Part shown: positions 55,964 to 64,000 of the stretch, piece by piece
How the letters are laid out: the number at the start of each line of letters is the position of its first letter
Numbering within the stretch: the first letter of the stretch is position 1
Origin: Marinobacter sp. SS5-14b
GTDB lineage: Bacteria; Pseudomonadota; Gammaproteobacteria; Pseudomonadales; Oleiphilaceae
Direction: 5' to 3'
Length of the DNA: 64,000 bases
Assembly (NCBI RefSeq): GCF_030541005.1
Contig: NZ_JASSVM010000002.1
Coordinates: 682,001-746,000 of the forward strand
Position numbers and translations under genes: made by a program
The notes under the pieces: model-generated
The model's database searches: none
Told to the model about the DNA's origin: nothing
Seen by the model: only the letters and a program-made list of their open reading frames with translations

Positions 55964-56422
55964 TTAATCAAAGCGAAAGTGGCGAATGGCGGTCGCGGCG
56001 CGGCGAATATCGTCGGCATGCGCTTTCTCTACCTCAAACCGTTCCATGTCCATTTTCTGGATCACCTCTGGCTCTGCGGTTTTTCTTGCCCGGTGTGTGG
56101 GCATATGGCTGAGCTTGTCATGAACCTCCCGAAACACCCGGTAGGGCTCCTGAGTAAGCAGGTCGGGCGCCACATAATCCAGCAGCCCCTTGATGCGAAG
56201 GCAGCCTTCTGAATACTCGACCTGCTTCTCCTCAATGGCCATCGCAATAATCCGGATGCTTTCAATCATTTCATCGCGGCGTTTGGCCTGAAACTCTTCC
56301 GCTTTCTTCTGGCGCAGGCGCTCTTCCGCGAGAACCCGCGATTGCCGCCAGATATAAAACAGCAGGATGCCGATAACCACCAGCCCGAAAATAATAAAGC
56401 TCAGTTGCAGTCCTCTCGGCAT
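55964..56422 (-). CDS. DUF2489 single-pass membrane protein
   Basis: 152 residues from ATG 56422 (MPRGLQLSFIIFGLVVIGIL); an upstream in-frame start at 56464 lies inside the molybdoenzyme gene. One transmembrane helix at residues 6-27 and a charged, helical cytoplasmic part (LAEERLRQKKAEEFQAKRRD) with the DUF2489 core (IESIRIIAMAIEEKQVEYSE, GCLRIKGLLDYV). It is 25 nt downstream of the molybdoenzyme gene in the same direction, so possibly co-transcribed. Function unknown. Confidence 0.72.
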   Translation of the reverse strand: MPRGLQLSFIIFGLVVIGILLFYIWRQSRVLAEERLRQKKAEEFQAKRRDEMIESIRIIAMAIEEKQVEYSEGCLRIKGLLDYVAPDLLTQEPYRVFREVHDKLSHMPTHRARKTAEPEVIQKMDMERFEVEKAHADDIRRAATAIRHFRFD

Positions 56423-56447
56423 TATAAATATCCCTGTACTGGATGAA

Positions 56448-58745
56448 TCAGGCCTGTTTGGCAAGGGCGTCAGTGTGCCAGACTTTCACCTCCACTGCCT
56501 GCCCGTTCAGCACGGAAGTGCCGGATACGGGATCTATATGGGTGTCATCCAGCAAATCGTTAATGCTGGCCCCGGCATGGGCCGCGGCCACCGATTGCCC
56601 TGTGCCGGGCCGGTTGTGGCCCCAGCCGTGAGGAATAGACACCACACCTGGCATGATGTCTTCGGAAACCTCGACGGGCAGCACGATGAACTTTTCGCCC
56701 TTGCAGATCTGTGCCTGCATGCCCGGTTCGAGTTTCCGCGCCCGCGCATCGTCCGGGTGAATAATCAGGGTGCAGCGGTCCTTGCCCTTTACCAGTCGGC
56801 GGCTGTTGTGCATCCAGGAATTGTTGCTGCGCACATGCCGTCGGCCGATGAGCGTCAGGCTGTCTCCTTTGGAAGAATTTTCCAGCAGAGCCTGCAGGCG
56901 TTCCATATCGGCCAGGTAACGGCGTGGTGCCAGATTGATCTTGCCATCCCGGGTATACAATCGGTCGGGCAGGGTGGGCTGCATTGGGCCCAGATCGATA
57001 CCACTGGGGTTTTGCTTCAGTGCGGACAGTGACAGCCCTTTGGGCAGATTGTGCCAGTGCCGGTTGAGCGGGCTCAGGCGGGCGAGGGCTTTGAGTGGGT
57101 GGCGGTCAGGCAGTATGTCCAGCACCAGGTCTACGGCGGGCTGGATTATCGCGCCCATCCGGCCAGGGTCGGCACCGTAGGGGCCGGTACGCAGCATCAT
57201 ATCCAGCAGCGGGTCAGGCCCCAGTTTTTTGAAAGCCTTCCAGCCCAACTCTGTTCTCAAGGGTAATTTGCCGCCCTTACGCTGTCGCTCCAGTCGGTGC
57301 GTCAGTTCCAGCATGATCTGCCAGTCGTGGCGGGAATCCGGCGCCGGCTCGAACAGGGCTTCGCTGTATTTGGCCACATTGCGCACCGCCACCATGTTAA
57401 AGATCAGATCGTAATGGCTGCGCTCGAGGGCGGCGGTAGGCGGGAGAATAACATCGGCATGACGGGTGGTTTCGTTCAGGTAATAATCCACCGACACCAT
57501 AAAATCCAGCCCGGCGAGAGCCTCATCCATTCTCTGGCCGTCGGGATTTGAGAGTACTGGATTGCCGGCGATGGAAACAAAGGCACGGATTTGCCCCTCG
57601 CCCGGGGTCAGCATTTCATCTGCCATGGTGCTGGCGGGATACTCGCCGCCAAACTCCGGCAGCTTGCGCACCCGGCTGTGACGTTTGCCAAAATGCCCAG
57701 CCTGCCCCGCCATGGCGCCCAAGGCCACCAGATCGACTGCTGGCTGGGTAAACATCATGCCACCGGGAACGTCCAACTTACCGGTGAGAATGTTCAGGCA
57801 ATAGGCCAGCCAGGTAGTGGTGCCGCCGAAGGCCTGCGTGCTGGTGCCCATGCGGGTGTAAAGCGCAGCTTTGGGGGTGGTGGCCAGCTTTCGGGTCAGC
57901 TGGCGAACGGTCTCGGCACTGATGCCCGTACGCTCAGCAACCAGCTCCGGAGTGAAGCTCAGGGAGGCCAGTTGTAACAGGTCTGAATCTTTGACCAGTG
58001 GCGTGCTGGCGCCCAGGTTCACCAGGTTCTCTTCAAACAACGTATGGACCATGGCCATCAGCAGCAGAGCATCGGTGCCCGGGCGGATAAAATGGAACTC
58101 GTCCGCAATACGGGCGGTTTCCGTGCGGCGAGGGTCGATCACCACCAGCTTGCCACCGCGTTGATTCAGCTCCTTCAAACGTCCGCGGACATCCGGCACG
58201 GTCATAAGGCTGCCGTTGGACGCCATCGGGTTAGCGCCTATGCAGATAAACAGGTCGGTGTTGTCGATATCCGGTACCGGAAAGAGCACCTGGTGCCCGA
58301 ACATCTCCAGGCTGGCCAGCATGTGTGGCAGCTGATCGTTTGATGTCGCCGAAAAACGGTTCTGGGTGCCAATCGCCCGGAGCAGCGTGGTGGTGGTCAT
58401 CAGTGCGCCGTGATTGTGCACATTCGGGTTGCCCAGATAAACGCCGACACTGTTCTTGCCGTGGGCTTTGCGGACTTCATGGAGGCGCCGTGCAACCAGA
58501 TCAAAGGCGTCGTTCCAGGACATTTCCTGCCAGCCAGTGGCGGTTTTGCGAATCGGCTTGCGCAACCTGTCCCTATCTTCATGCAGATCCTGCAGCGCCA
58601 CCGCCTTCGGGCAGATATGGCCACGGCTCAGCGGGTCGTTGTCATCACCCTTGATGGTTGCAATCTTGCCACTCTGAACTTCAATGGCAACGCCACACAT
58701 GGCTTCACAAAGGTGGCAGGTGCGGTAATGGGTGCCGTTTTCCAT
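56448..58745 (-). CDS. Molybdopterin oxidoreductase, stand-alone, substrate unknown
   Basis: 765 residues. N-terminal [4Fe-4S] ligands C10-x2-C13-x3-C17-x27-C45 in TCHLCEAMCG and GHICPKA. Molybdopterin-binding domain with LGNPNVHNHG, GANPMASNG, VIDPRRTETARIADEFHFI and the C-terminal MoCo domain (VSIPHGWGHNRPGTGQ). In the usual place of the Cys/SeCys metal ligand stands RFSATSNDQ (131-138), so Ser132 or Ser135 may be the molybdenum ligand; no Cys/Sec there. No twin-arginine signal, so it is cytoplasmic. No electron-transfer subunit or maturation gene lies nearby. Related to formate dehydrogenase/nitrate-type enzymes; substrate not predictable. Confidence 0.85.
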   Translation of the reverse strand: MENGTHYRTCHLCEAMCGVAIEVQSGKIATIKGDDNDPLSRGHICPKAVALQDLHEDRDRLRKPIRKTATGWQEMSWNDAFDLVARRLHEVRKAHGKNSVGVYLGNPNVHNHGALMTTTTLLRAIGTQNRFSATSNDQLPHMLASLEMFGHQVLFPVPDIDNTDLFICIGANPMASNGSLMTVPDVRGRLKELNQRGGKLVVIDPRRTETARIADEFHFIRPGTDALLLMAMVHTLFEENLVNLGASTPLVKDSDLLQLASLSFTPELVAERTGISAETVRQLTRKLATTPKAALYTRMGTSTQAFGGTTTWLAYCLNILTGKLDVPGGMMFTQPAVDLVALGAMAGQAGHFGKRHSRVRKLPEFGGEYPASTMADEMLTPGEGQIRAFVSIAGNPVLSNPDGQRMDEALAGLDFMVSVDYYLNETTRHADVILPPTAALERSHYDLIFNMVAVRNVAKYSEALFEPAPDSRHDWQIMLELTHRLERQRKGGKLPLRTELGWKAFKKLGPDPLLDMMLRTGPYGADPGRMGAIIQPAVDLVLDILPDRHPLKALARLSPLNRHWHNLPKGLSLSALKQNPSGIDLGPMQPTLPDRLYTRDGKINLAPRRYLADMERLQALLENSSKGDSLTLIGRRHVRSNNSWMHNSRRLVKGKDRCTLIIHPDDARARKLEPGMQAQICKGEKFIVLPVEVSEDIMPGVVSIPHGWGHNRPGTGQSVAAAHAGASINDLLDDTHIDPVSGTSVLNGQAVEVKVWHTDALAKQA

Positions 58746-58875
58746 GGAAACTCCCGAATTGTTTTTGTGCTGATTTCGCAGGCTGCTGTGATCTTGGTTT
58801 CAAAGTGAAACCAGATTAGCAGGAAATGATGGCAAGGTGAAAAAGTGATTGCCGGATGAATCACGAAAATGCCCT

Positions 58876-58903
58876 AAAAAAGGCCAGCCCGAAGGGGCTG
58901 GCC
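58876..58903 (-). terminator. Rho-independent terminator of the aupAB-like pair
   Basis: GGCCAGCCC / GGGCTGGCC stem with a 4-nt loop; T6 follows on the minus strand (58876-58881). It lies 20 nt after the lipoprotein stop. Confidence 0.88.
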
Positions 58904-58923
58904 AGAGGAGAGGGAAGCCTGAA

Positions 58924-61900
58924 TTACTGCTGGGCGGGCAGGTCTTTTACCGGGTTGGAGACGAAATTGAGGTAGACGCCTTGTGGCGGAATTTTCAATG
59001 GAAGCTGTACAGCCTTGCTTGTGCCGCTGGCGAGTTCCTCGCAGGCTCCTAAGCCACCGCCTGTGAAGATACTCCCGAGGCAGCTCACGAAACCAAGGAG
59101 CCCTGATGTGGCATCGCTAGAGCCCGCGACATCTACAGTAATGAGTGGTGTATTGGTGTTTCTTTGCTCGATCTGCATCCGGCCATCGTCAAAGAATGTG
59201 ATCGCACCATCGAGTTCTAAAGTGAATGGATAGCTGAATAGGTTATGAGCCAGTAACCCTTCGATCGGTAGGTGAAGATTTGGCGCATCAAGTAGAAGAT
59301 CCGCGTTGACTTGGAAGCGTGGGGCACCGTTTTCACCGGTTATGATGAGGCCCTCAACTAAACCTAGAGGGTTGTCTCCTGACGGCTCCTGGTATCGCAT
59401 TCTAAGAATCTGGGGACCAGTGTCGGACTCTGAGGGGCCGAGAAGGTTGTACCAGACTTTTGCTGGGGTGGTTACAAGCATCGTTGGGTATAGGAGAACC
59501 TTGATGTTGCCTGTTTCCTTCCCTGTTTCCGGGTCGATTTCCGGTCCGACAACTTCGGTATTCAGTCCATAGGTCTGGTATATGTATTTTTTATCCCAGC
59601 ACTGTTCGCTTTCTTCATAGGAGCAGCCAACTCGTGCGTTCGCATCCGAACCACCATTATTTCCCAGTACAACAGCGTTTCCGTTCATCGCAAGTCGTGC
59701 TGCATTTGGGGGTGTTTCGTAATTCGCAAGGAGTTGCCCCGTTTCATCTTTTGCGTTTACGAAATTAAAGGTCTCGAACTCTTCAATATAGTAGTTGGAG
59801 TTGGCATCCCGGATTGGTAGATTCCTTAAAGGTGTGAAAACCGTGGATACGCTTTCATTGCCCCGGAAGAATATGGTCAGCGGCGCACCGCCATTGTCTT
59901 CTGGATCGAGCAAAAGATCGGTCTGAAATGCGCGGCCGTTAGCTCCACAGATTACTTCTTGGCAATTTCCATTTACCGCTGAAACAAGAGTGTAGCGGTA
60001 CAAAGCACCTGGTTCCCATCGTTCATCCGGGTAGAAGCGGATACGTTGATGGTTCTTCTCCAGGCGCCCAGCCACAGAGGTTTCAACGTTGCCATTGGTG
60101 TCCACTTTCTCAACAAGGAAGGTATCATTTAGCCGAATTGAGTCCATGTCCATGGACTGTGAAAAAACGACGACAATGGGTCGGTCTGCCGGGAGTGTTG
60201 TGAGGGGCAGAACCTCACGGCTTTGTGCGTTACCTGAGTTGTCGTTCGGCAGATTTTCACCGGCGGCGTCCTTACAGTAGCCGTGTGAATTATTCGCCAG
60301 ATCGTATCCTTCTGTTACACAGGGGTACCCCGGGTAGGTCGTCAGGGCAAACGGTGACTGCTGGGTAATTGTCCCGCTATCGTCATCAGTCTCAGGTAAA
60401 GAAAACGTCAGTGGTGAAAGGGATGCAGCGTTACCCGCAATGTCGGTAATGCCGCTTATTTGCAGTTGATACTCTACTCCATGCTGTAAGCCATCGCTTG
60501 GTTGAAGAGCCAATGTAGTCCCGTCCAGTTGCGCGCGCACTGATCCAACTTCCTGATTATCGCCAAACAGTACGACTGAGCCTTCGATCGACGCTGGATC
60601 CAGCGGCTCATCGAAAAACAGAATCACCGGGTCTCCCGGCCGTTGCATGGACTGGCGGGTGGCCGGAATCGCGTCTTCTGCCCCGGGCATCCAGCTCACC
60701 AGTTGAGGTGGCGTATTGTCCATCTCGCGCAGCATTTCGGCATCGAGAACGGAGTCGACGTCCGTCGCGGCCTGCAGGTGAAAGGCGATGGTTGAATCGG
60801 TGTATTCCTGGCCAAGCAGGTTGGGCTCGACCATGCCGATGGCGTCGATCGTCAACACGCCGTTCTGCACCATGGCGATGCCCCTTAGCTCAACGCCCAT
60901 CAGATCCTGGGACAGGGCGGCGTTGGGTTGTGCTTCGACCGTGTTCATGGAAACGTCCATAAACAGGGTAATGTGGCGCGGTGCGTTGATATCGTCCGTG
61001 TATTGGTTTGGACTCATGTAGCCGGAGGCATCTGAAAGCATGGTGACTTTGATATCACCTGTGGTCTGAAGCAGCCCGGTTGCGGCATCGAGTACCGGCA
61101 CTTTGCCGCCAACCAGCACATCGAGGCTGGTGCTCGTTAACACGCTGCCTTTCGGAATGCGCAAGGGCAATGCCTCGTCAGCCCCAAAAGCCGGGGCGTA
61201 GGCCAGTTCGGCAAACAAATCACCGGTTTGTTGCGACGGGCCCGCAACACCTTGGAGAACTGAGTTCAGAGTAACAGCGTTGATGGCTTGGTCGTTCAGC
61301 ACCGAGCTGACCGCCCCGCCGTTTGAGTCGACAGCTGACTGCTGCAGGACAACCGTCGGGCCGGTATCCCGGGGCGTAAAGGTGAATTCCTGGTTGAAGC
61401 GCTCACCATCTGGGCCGTTGGTCAGGCTGGCCAGATTGCTGAGCTTCAGGGTGTAAGCTTCGCCGGCATTCAGAATGTCGGCTTTGCTGCCGCACTGCTG
61501 GGGGTCTTCCGTTATGCAGGGGTCAACGGTAATGCGATTGCCTTTCACCAGAACCGTGGCAGGAACGGTTGCTCCGTTTCCATCCAGCAGCTCGATAGAT
61601 CCCTCAAGGTCTTTCCACCGGGGGTGAACCGGGTGGGTCATGGCTAACCGGAATGTGGAAAAATTCATAGCCTGGAACTGGCTGCCCGTAGCCGGCACCT
61701 GCCAGGCGACCTGGAACCGGTCGGCCGTGGTTGCCAGGTCAGCAATGCCAGAAAACTCAGCACGTGTGTTGAACTGAATGCCTGCTTCGCCGCTCGCGTT
61801 GGGGGTGCCAATAGCACGCCCGCCTTCGGCAGCGAGAGGCTCATTGAAGGTTACAGCGTAGCTGGCTTTGCTTGCCAGTTTCTGGTCGTCCGCGATTTCC

Positions 61901-62184
61901 AGCTTCAGGCTTTTGCCACCGTCTATTTTTTTGACAGTGAACGTGGGCGAGCCGGTTTCGGTCGCAAGCTGAATCTTCCCTGCCAGTGTTTCTTCATCAT
62001 CCACAATGGCGTGGGAGAAGCGCAGAACGATGTCGGCTTTCGGGCTGACATCCGCCTGCCCGTCCATGGGGTAGGAGTACACGACGGAGCCGGGAGTGAC
62101 TTTTTCTTTGACGACCTGTTCATCGCCCCCGCAGGCTGCAAGCAGAATGGCGGGGATCAGTGCCAGTGTTTTATTGTATTTCAT
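58924..62184 (-). CDS. Large Ig-like-domain lipoprotein, candidate AupB-type alkane uptake partner
   Basis: 1086 residues. Lipoprotein signal with lipobox L15-A-A-C18, then GGDEQVVKEKV. Three SbsA/Ig-like modules can be traced: ~33-125 (SYPMDGQADVSPKADIVLRF), ~495-605 (PVILFFDEPLDPASIEGSVV, VEYQLQISGITDIAG) and ~690-795 (RPIVVVFSQSMDMDSIRL). The C-terminal part (~970-1086) is unlike the modules. The start follows GAGGAG and lies 13 nt after the FadL-like gene, so the pair is an operon. In Marinobacter a FadL-like AupA with the partner AupB is needed for micellar alkane uptake; this order and sizes fit, but identity with AupB is an inference. Confidence 0.75.
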   Translation of the reverse strand: MKYNKTLALIPAILLAACGGDEQVVKEKVTPGSVVYSYPMDGQADVSPKADIVLRFSHAIVDDEETLAGKIQLATETGSPTFTVKKIDGGKSLKLEIADDQKLASKASYAVTFNEPLAAEGGRAIGTPNASGEAGIQFNTRAEFSGIADLATTADRFQVAWQVPATGSQFQAMNFSTFRLAMTHPVHPRWKDLEGSIELLDGNGATVPATVLVKGNRITVDPCITEDPQQCGSKADILNAGEAYTLKLSNLASLTNGPDGERFNQEFTFTPRDTGPTVVLQQSAVDSNGGAVSSVLNDQAINAVTLNSVLQGVAGPSQQTGDLFAELAYAPAFGADEALPLRIPKGSVLTSTSLDVLVGGKVPVLDAATGLLQTTGDIKVTMLSDASGYMSPNQYTDDINAPRHITLFMDVSMNTVEAQPNAALSQDLMGVELRGIAMVQNGVLTIDAIGMVEPNLLGQEYTDSTIAFHLQAATDVDSVLDAEMLREMDNTPPQLVSWMPGAEDAIPATRQSMQRPGDPVILFFDEPLDPASIEGSVVLFGDNQEVGSVRAQLDGTTLALQPSDGLQHGVEYQLQISGITDIAGNAASLSPLTFSLPETDDDSGTITQQSPFALTTYPGYPCVTEGYDLANNSHGYCKDAAGENLPNDNSGNAQSREVLPLTTLPADRPIVVVFSQSMDMDSIRLNDTFLVEKVDTNGNVETSVAGRLEKNHQRIRFYPDERWEPGALYRYTLVSAVNGNCQEVICGANGRAFQTDLLLDPEDNGGAPLTIFFRGNESVSTVFTPLRNLPIRDANSNYYIEEFETFNFVNAKDETGQLLANYETPPNAARLAMNGNAVVLGNNGGSDANARVGCSYEESEQCWDKKYIYQTYGLNTEVVGPEIDPETGKETGNIKVLLYPTMLVTTPAKVWYNLLGPSESDTGPQILRMRYQEPSGDNPLGLVEGLIITGENGAPRFQVNADLLLDAPNLHLPIEGLLAHNLFSYPFTLELDGAITFFDDGRMQIEQRNTNTPLITVDVAGSSDATSGLLGFVSCLGSIFTGGGLGACEELASGTSKAVQLPLKIPPQGVYLNFVSNPVKDLPAQQ

Positions 62185-62197
62185 GGCCTGCTTCTCC

Positions 62198-63535
62198 TCA
62201 GAACTTCAGGGTGATGGAGCCGCTGATTACGTGGATTTCGCCATCGGCAGTGACGTTGGTTTCCGTGCCGTCATAGTCGACCAATGTGAAATCTCGCTCT
62301 TGCAGTTGCTGATACTGGTAACCCAGGTCCAGCCGCACCGGGTGGGCGAGCAGGCGGGTGCGATCATAGGTTGCGCTGATGCCGAGGCCCACCACAATCT
62401 TGTCAGTATCCAGGTAGTTGAGTTCCGGATTGCGGGTGGTCTTCAGTGGTGATTCTTCGAGCGCCAGTCCGCCCCGTACCGCGAAATTTTTGTTGAGCTG
62501 GTACTCCGCACCCAGCCGGGGAACCAGAATGTCGTCGAAGCCGATACGGTTGGCGGGGGACACTGAGCCCTGGTCTTTGATGCTGTCATTACCGAACTCT
62601 TTTTCCAGTTCAGACCAGTTCTGCTGCTCAACGCTGCCGCCGATACGCCAGCCGTCGCCGGAGTACTGTGCACCAATGGCCAGGGTTTCCGGCTGGAATG
62701 AATCGATGGTGGACACCGCCAGGCTCAGACCCGGGTCCGGGATGGTTTGGGTCACGATGATGTTCGAATCGACGGAGGTAGAGGCAGCAGACTTGGTCCG
62801 ATAGGTAACTGCGGCTTCCCACCCGGTCATGAAGCACTCGCTGTCCGGGCAAAATGTGCTGCCGAAATCAATATTCGTACCCAGGATTGTTTTCAGGGAG
62901 GGTTCGGCGTTCACCGAGAGCCGCTCTCGGCTGGTTTCACCACCTAGGGTGGAAACCGCGTCGAGCTGTGCTGCGGCGTCGAGTGTGACGCGTACGGAAG
63001 CGCCTCCGGAGATACCTCGCCACAGCTGGGTGGCGCCACCTACGTTAAGGAACAGGGGTTCCTTCCCGTATTGCAGGTACTGGCCGGTTTCGGTGGTCTC
63101 GGAGCTGAACGCCAGCATTTCCTTACCGTATTTCTCAACGCCGGCAATGAACCCCAGGTAAAGCGGGTGCTTGAACCGGGTAAGAGAGCCAAGATTGGTT
63201 TTCATACCAATCAGAACGTGTTGGCTGGGTGAGCTGGACAGCACATCGCCACTGGCATTCGGGTTGGCCGAGCGGAGTTCCTGCTCTGCGTGCAGAATGC
63301 CGGTGGTCAGTTCACCACGGCTATCTTTGGTCAGGGCCGCAGGATTGTAGTAGGTGGCGGAAACCTGATCATTAAACATGGACAGCGATTGGGCCGTGGC
63401 AACATCTACAGGCATAACTCCATAGCTGGTACCGAGGTTTCCCATGCTGGCGCTGGCGGTCATGGAGAGGGTGGCGGAAACTGCTGCAACTGCAAGGGAC
63501 ACCGCCCGTACAGAAAATCGGGTGGGAAGAACCAT
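62198..63535 (-). CDS. FadL/OmpP1-like outer-membrane protein, candidate AupA-type
   Basis: 445 residues. Sec signal ending TMTASA-S (cleavage near residue 29), a hatch-like opening (LGTSYGVMPVDVATAQSLSM, ATYYNPAALTKDSRGEL) and a beta-barrel ending GSITLKF, with C-terminal Phe. It is more divergent from typical FadL than the protein at 34855. The ribosome-binding site GGAG lies 7 nt upstream of ATG 63535. It is 13 nt from the lipoprotein gene downstream, forming a two-gene operon with terminator 58876-58903. Likely passes hydrophobic molecules across the outer membrane. Confidence 0.82.
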   Translation of the reverse strand: MVLPTRFSVRAVSLAVAAVSATLSMTASASMGNLGTSYGVMPVDVATAQSLSMFNDQVSATYYNPAALTKDSRGELTTGILHAEQELRSANPNASGDVLSSSPSQHVLIGMKTNLGSLTRFKHPLYLGFIAGVEKYGKEMLAFSSETTETGQYLQYGKEPLFLNVGGATQLWRGISGGASVRVTLDAAAQLDAVSTLGGETSRERLSVNAEPSLKTILGTNIDFGSTFCPDSECFMTGWEAAVTYRTKSAASTSVDSNIIVTQTIPDPGLSLAVSTIDSFQPETLAIGAQYSGDGWRIGGSVEQQNWSELEKEFGNDSIKDQGSVSPANRIGFDDILVPRLGAEYQLNKNFAVRGGLALEESPLKTTRNPELNYLDTDKIVVGLGISATYDRTRLLAHPVRLDLGYQYQQLQERDFTLVDYDGTETNVTADGEIHVISGSITLKF

Positions 63536-63840
63536 TGATACACTCCGTTCGCTCTTTGTTGTTGTGCTCAGCCCCGCAGTTTGGGAACGGGGACTGGTAC
63601 GCTTGTTCAGGTTTAAGTGTATTGGGCTTGTTACATCAGGACGTTGGCATTTTTGACACAGAGTCGTGTCTGCAGTACCACGTATGCCTGAGTATTGAGT
63701 AAAAATGACGGAATCTCATGGGCTTAATGGGCCCGGCGTGTATTTTTTTGTTGCGAATTGTTTCGGGGGATGGGATCTAGTGCATAAAAAAGCTCCCCGC
63801 AGGGAGCTTTCAGGATGTAAAAAATTCTGACAAGTCAGGG
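63536..63840. other. Intergenic region, 305 nt, no gene seen
   Basis: Between the FadL-like gene and the PEP-CTERM gene, both on the minus strand. It holds the terminator 63786-63808 and presumably the FadL-like promoter, but no convincing -35/-10, sigma-54 or operator sequence was recognised. Confidence 0.6.
63786..63808 (-). terminator. Rho-independent terminator of the PEP-CTERM gene
   Basis: AGCTCCC-CGCA-GGGAGCT stem (63791-63808) followed by T5 on the minus strand; 33 nt after the stop. Confidence 0.85.
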
Positions 63841-64000
63841 TTAGGCTTTACGGTTGCGCCTGGCAACAAACAGACCTGCAAGACCTAAACCAAACAAAGC
63901 CAGAGTGCCAGGCTCAGGCACGGTGACCGTGCGAATGAAGCCTGCTGCAAACGAGTAGTCGTTGACCGGCTTGCCTTGAGGGTTCAACCAGTAGTTGTTG
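63841..64000 (-). CDS. PEP-CTERM protein, C-terminal end only
   Basis: The last 52 codons of a gene that continues past the right window edge. They read NNYWLNPQGKPVNDYSF..., then the sorting signal VPEPGTLALFGLGLAGLF with VARRNRKA before TAA: Pro-Glu-Pro motif, a hydrophobic helix and a basic tail. This is the exosortase A recognition signal, so the protein is exported and processed at the membrane during exopolysaccharide-linked sorting. The N-terminal part and hence its identity are outside the window. Confidence 0.85.
   Translation of the reverse strand, partial: NNYWLNPQGKPVNDYSFAAGFIRTVTVPEPGTLALFGLGLAGLFVARRNRKA

Noticed and set aside
56448..58745. Selenocysteine (in-frame TGA) in the molybdoenzyme
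   Set aside because: The reading frame is continuous; the metal-ligand region codes Ser, and no in-frame TGA interrupts it.

Overview
The window looks like a chromosomal segment of a marine gammaproteobacterium, most probably Marinobacter or a close relative. This is inferred from the sequence alone. The supports are Pseudomonas-like gene orders (pilU-pilT-yggS-proC-yggT...metX-metW-rdgB-hemW; pyrE/crc-rph-yicC-gmk-rpoZ-spoT-ridA...oxyR-recG), marine-type features (an outer-membrane FadL-like protein plus large lipoprotein pair resembling the alkane-uptake AupA/AupB system, and a PEP-CTERM protein), and moderately high GC. No phage, integrase, insertion sequence, CRISPR array, rRNA or tRNA gene was seen.

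Layout. 1-4638: a truncated AraC-type regulator, a 30-codon small ORF closed by a strong terminator, then a rightward group of ester and lipid enzymes (YbfF-like hydrolase, SMP-30-like propeller, hot-dog thioesterase, MDR reductase). 4661-15660: a cation/proton antiporter, tcdA, a Gly-rich lipoprotein, a LuxR-type regulator, a long acyl-CoA dehydrogenase, an SDR, an ECF sigma/ChrR anti-sigma pair and another AraC regulator. 15664-20331: polyamine synthesis (speA, speE) and the glnK-amtB nitrogen operon, with a readable sigma-54 promoter and an NtrC-like site. 20705-23368: ubiK, comM/yifB and trmB.

23381-34703: a leftward run metX-metW-DUF4426-rdgB-hemW-membrane protein, preceded by a dynamin-like GTPase and by yggT-proC-yggS, which is divergent from pilT-pilU (twitching-motility retraction ATPases). 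34855-41953: a FadL porin, polA and several small envelope proteins, plus a phasin/histone-H1-like basic-tailed protein. 41957-54203: pyrE, crc, rph, yicC, a universal stress protein, gmk-rpoZ-spoT-ridA (nucleotide and ppGpp metabolism), a YeeZ-like SDR, and oxyR-recG. 54318-64000: a YbaK-HDOD fusion, a stand-alone molybdopterin oxidoreductase with a DUF2489 gene, the FadL-like/lipoprotein pair, and the C-terminus of a PEP-CTERM protein cut by the window edge.

Most of the window is ordinary core chromosome. The points most worth following are: (1) a 112-bp element at 43509-43620 between crc and rph, a perfect 29-bp inverted repeat enclosing two small hairpins, one closely matching the CsrA/RsmA binding consensus; (2) the aupAB-like pair; (3) the 30-codon ORF at 927; (4) the orphan molybdoenzyme, the dynamin-like GTPase inside a conserved neighbourhood, and the YbaK-HDOD fusion. 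Start codons were moved inward wherever a Shine-Dalgarno sequence and family N-terminus argued for it. All homology statements come from recognition of sequence motifs, without database searches.
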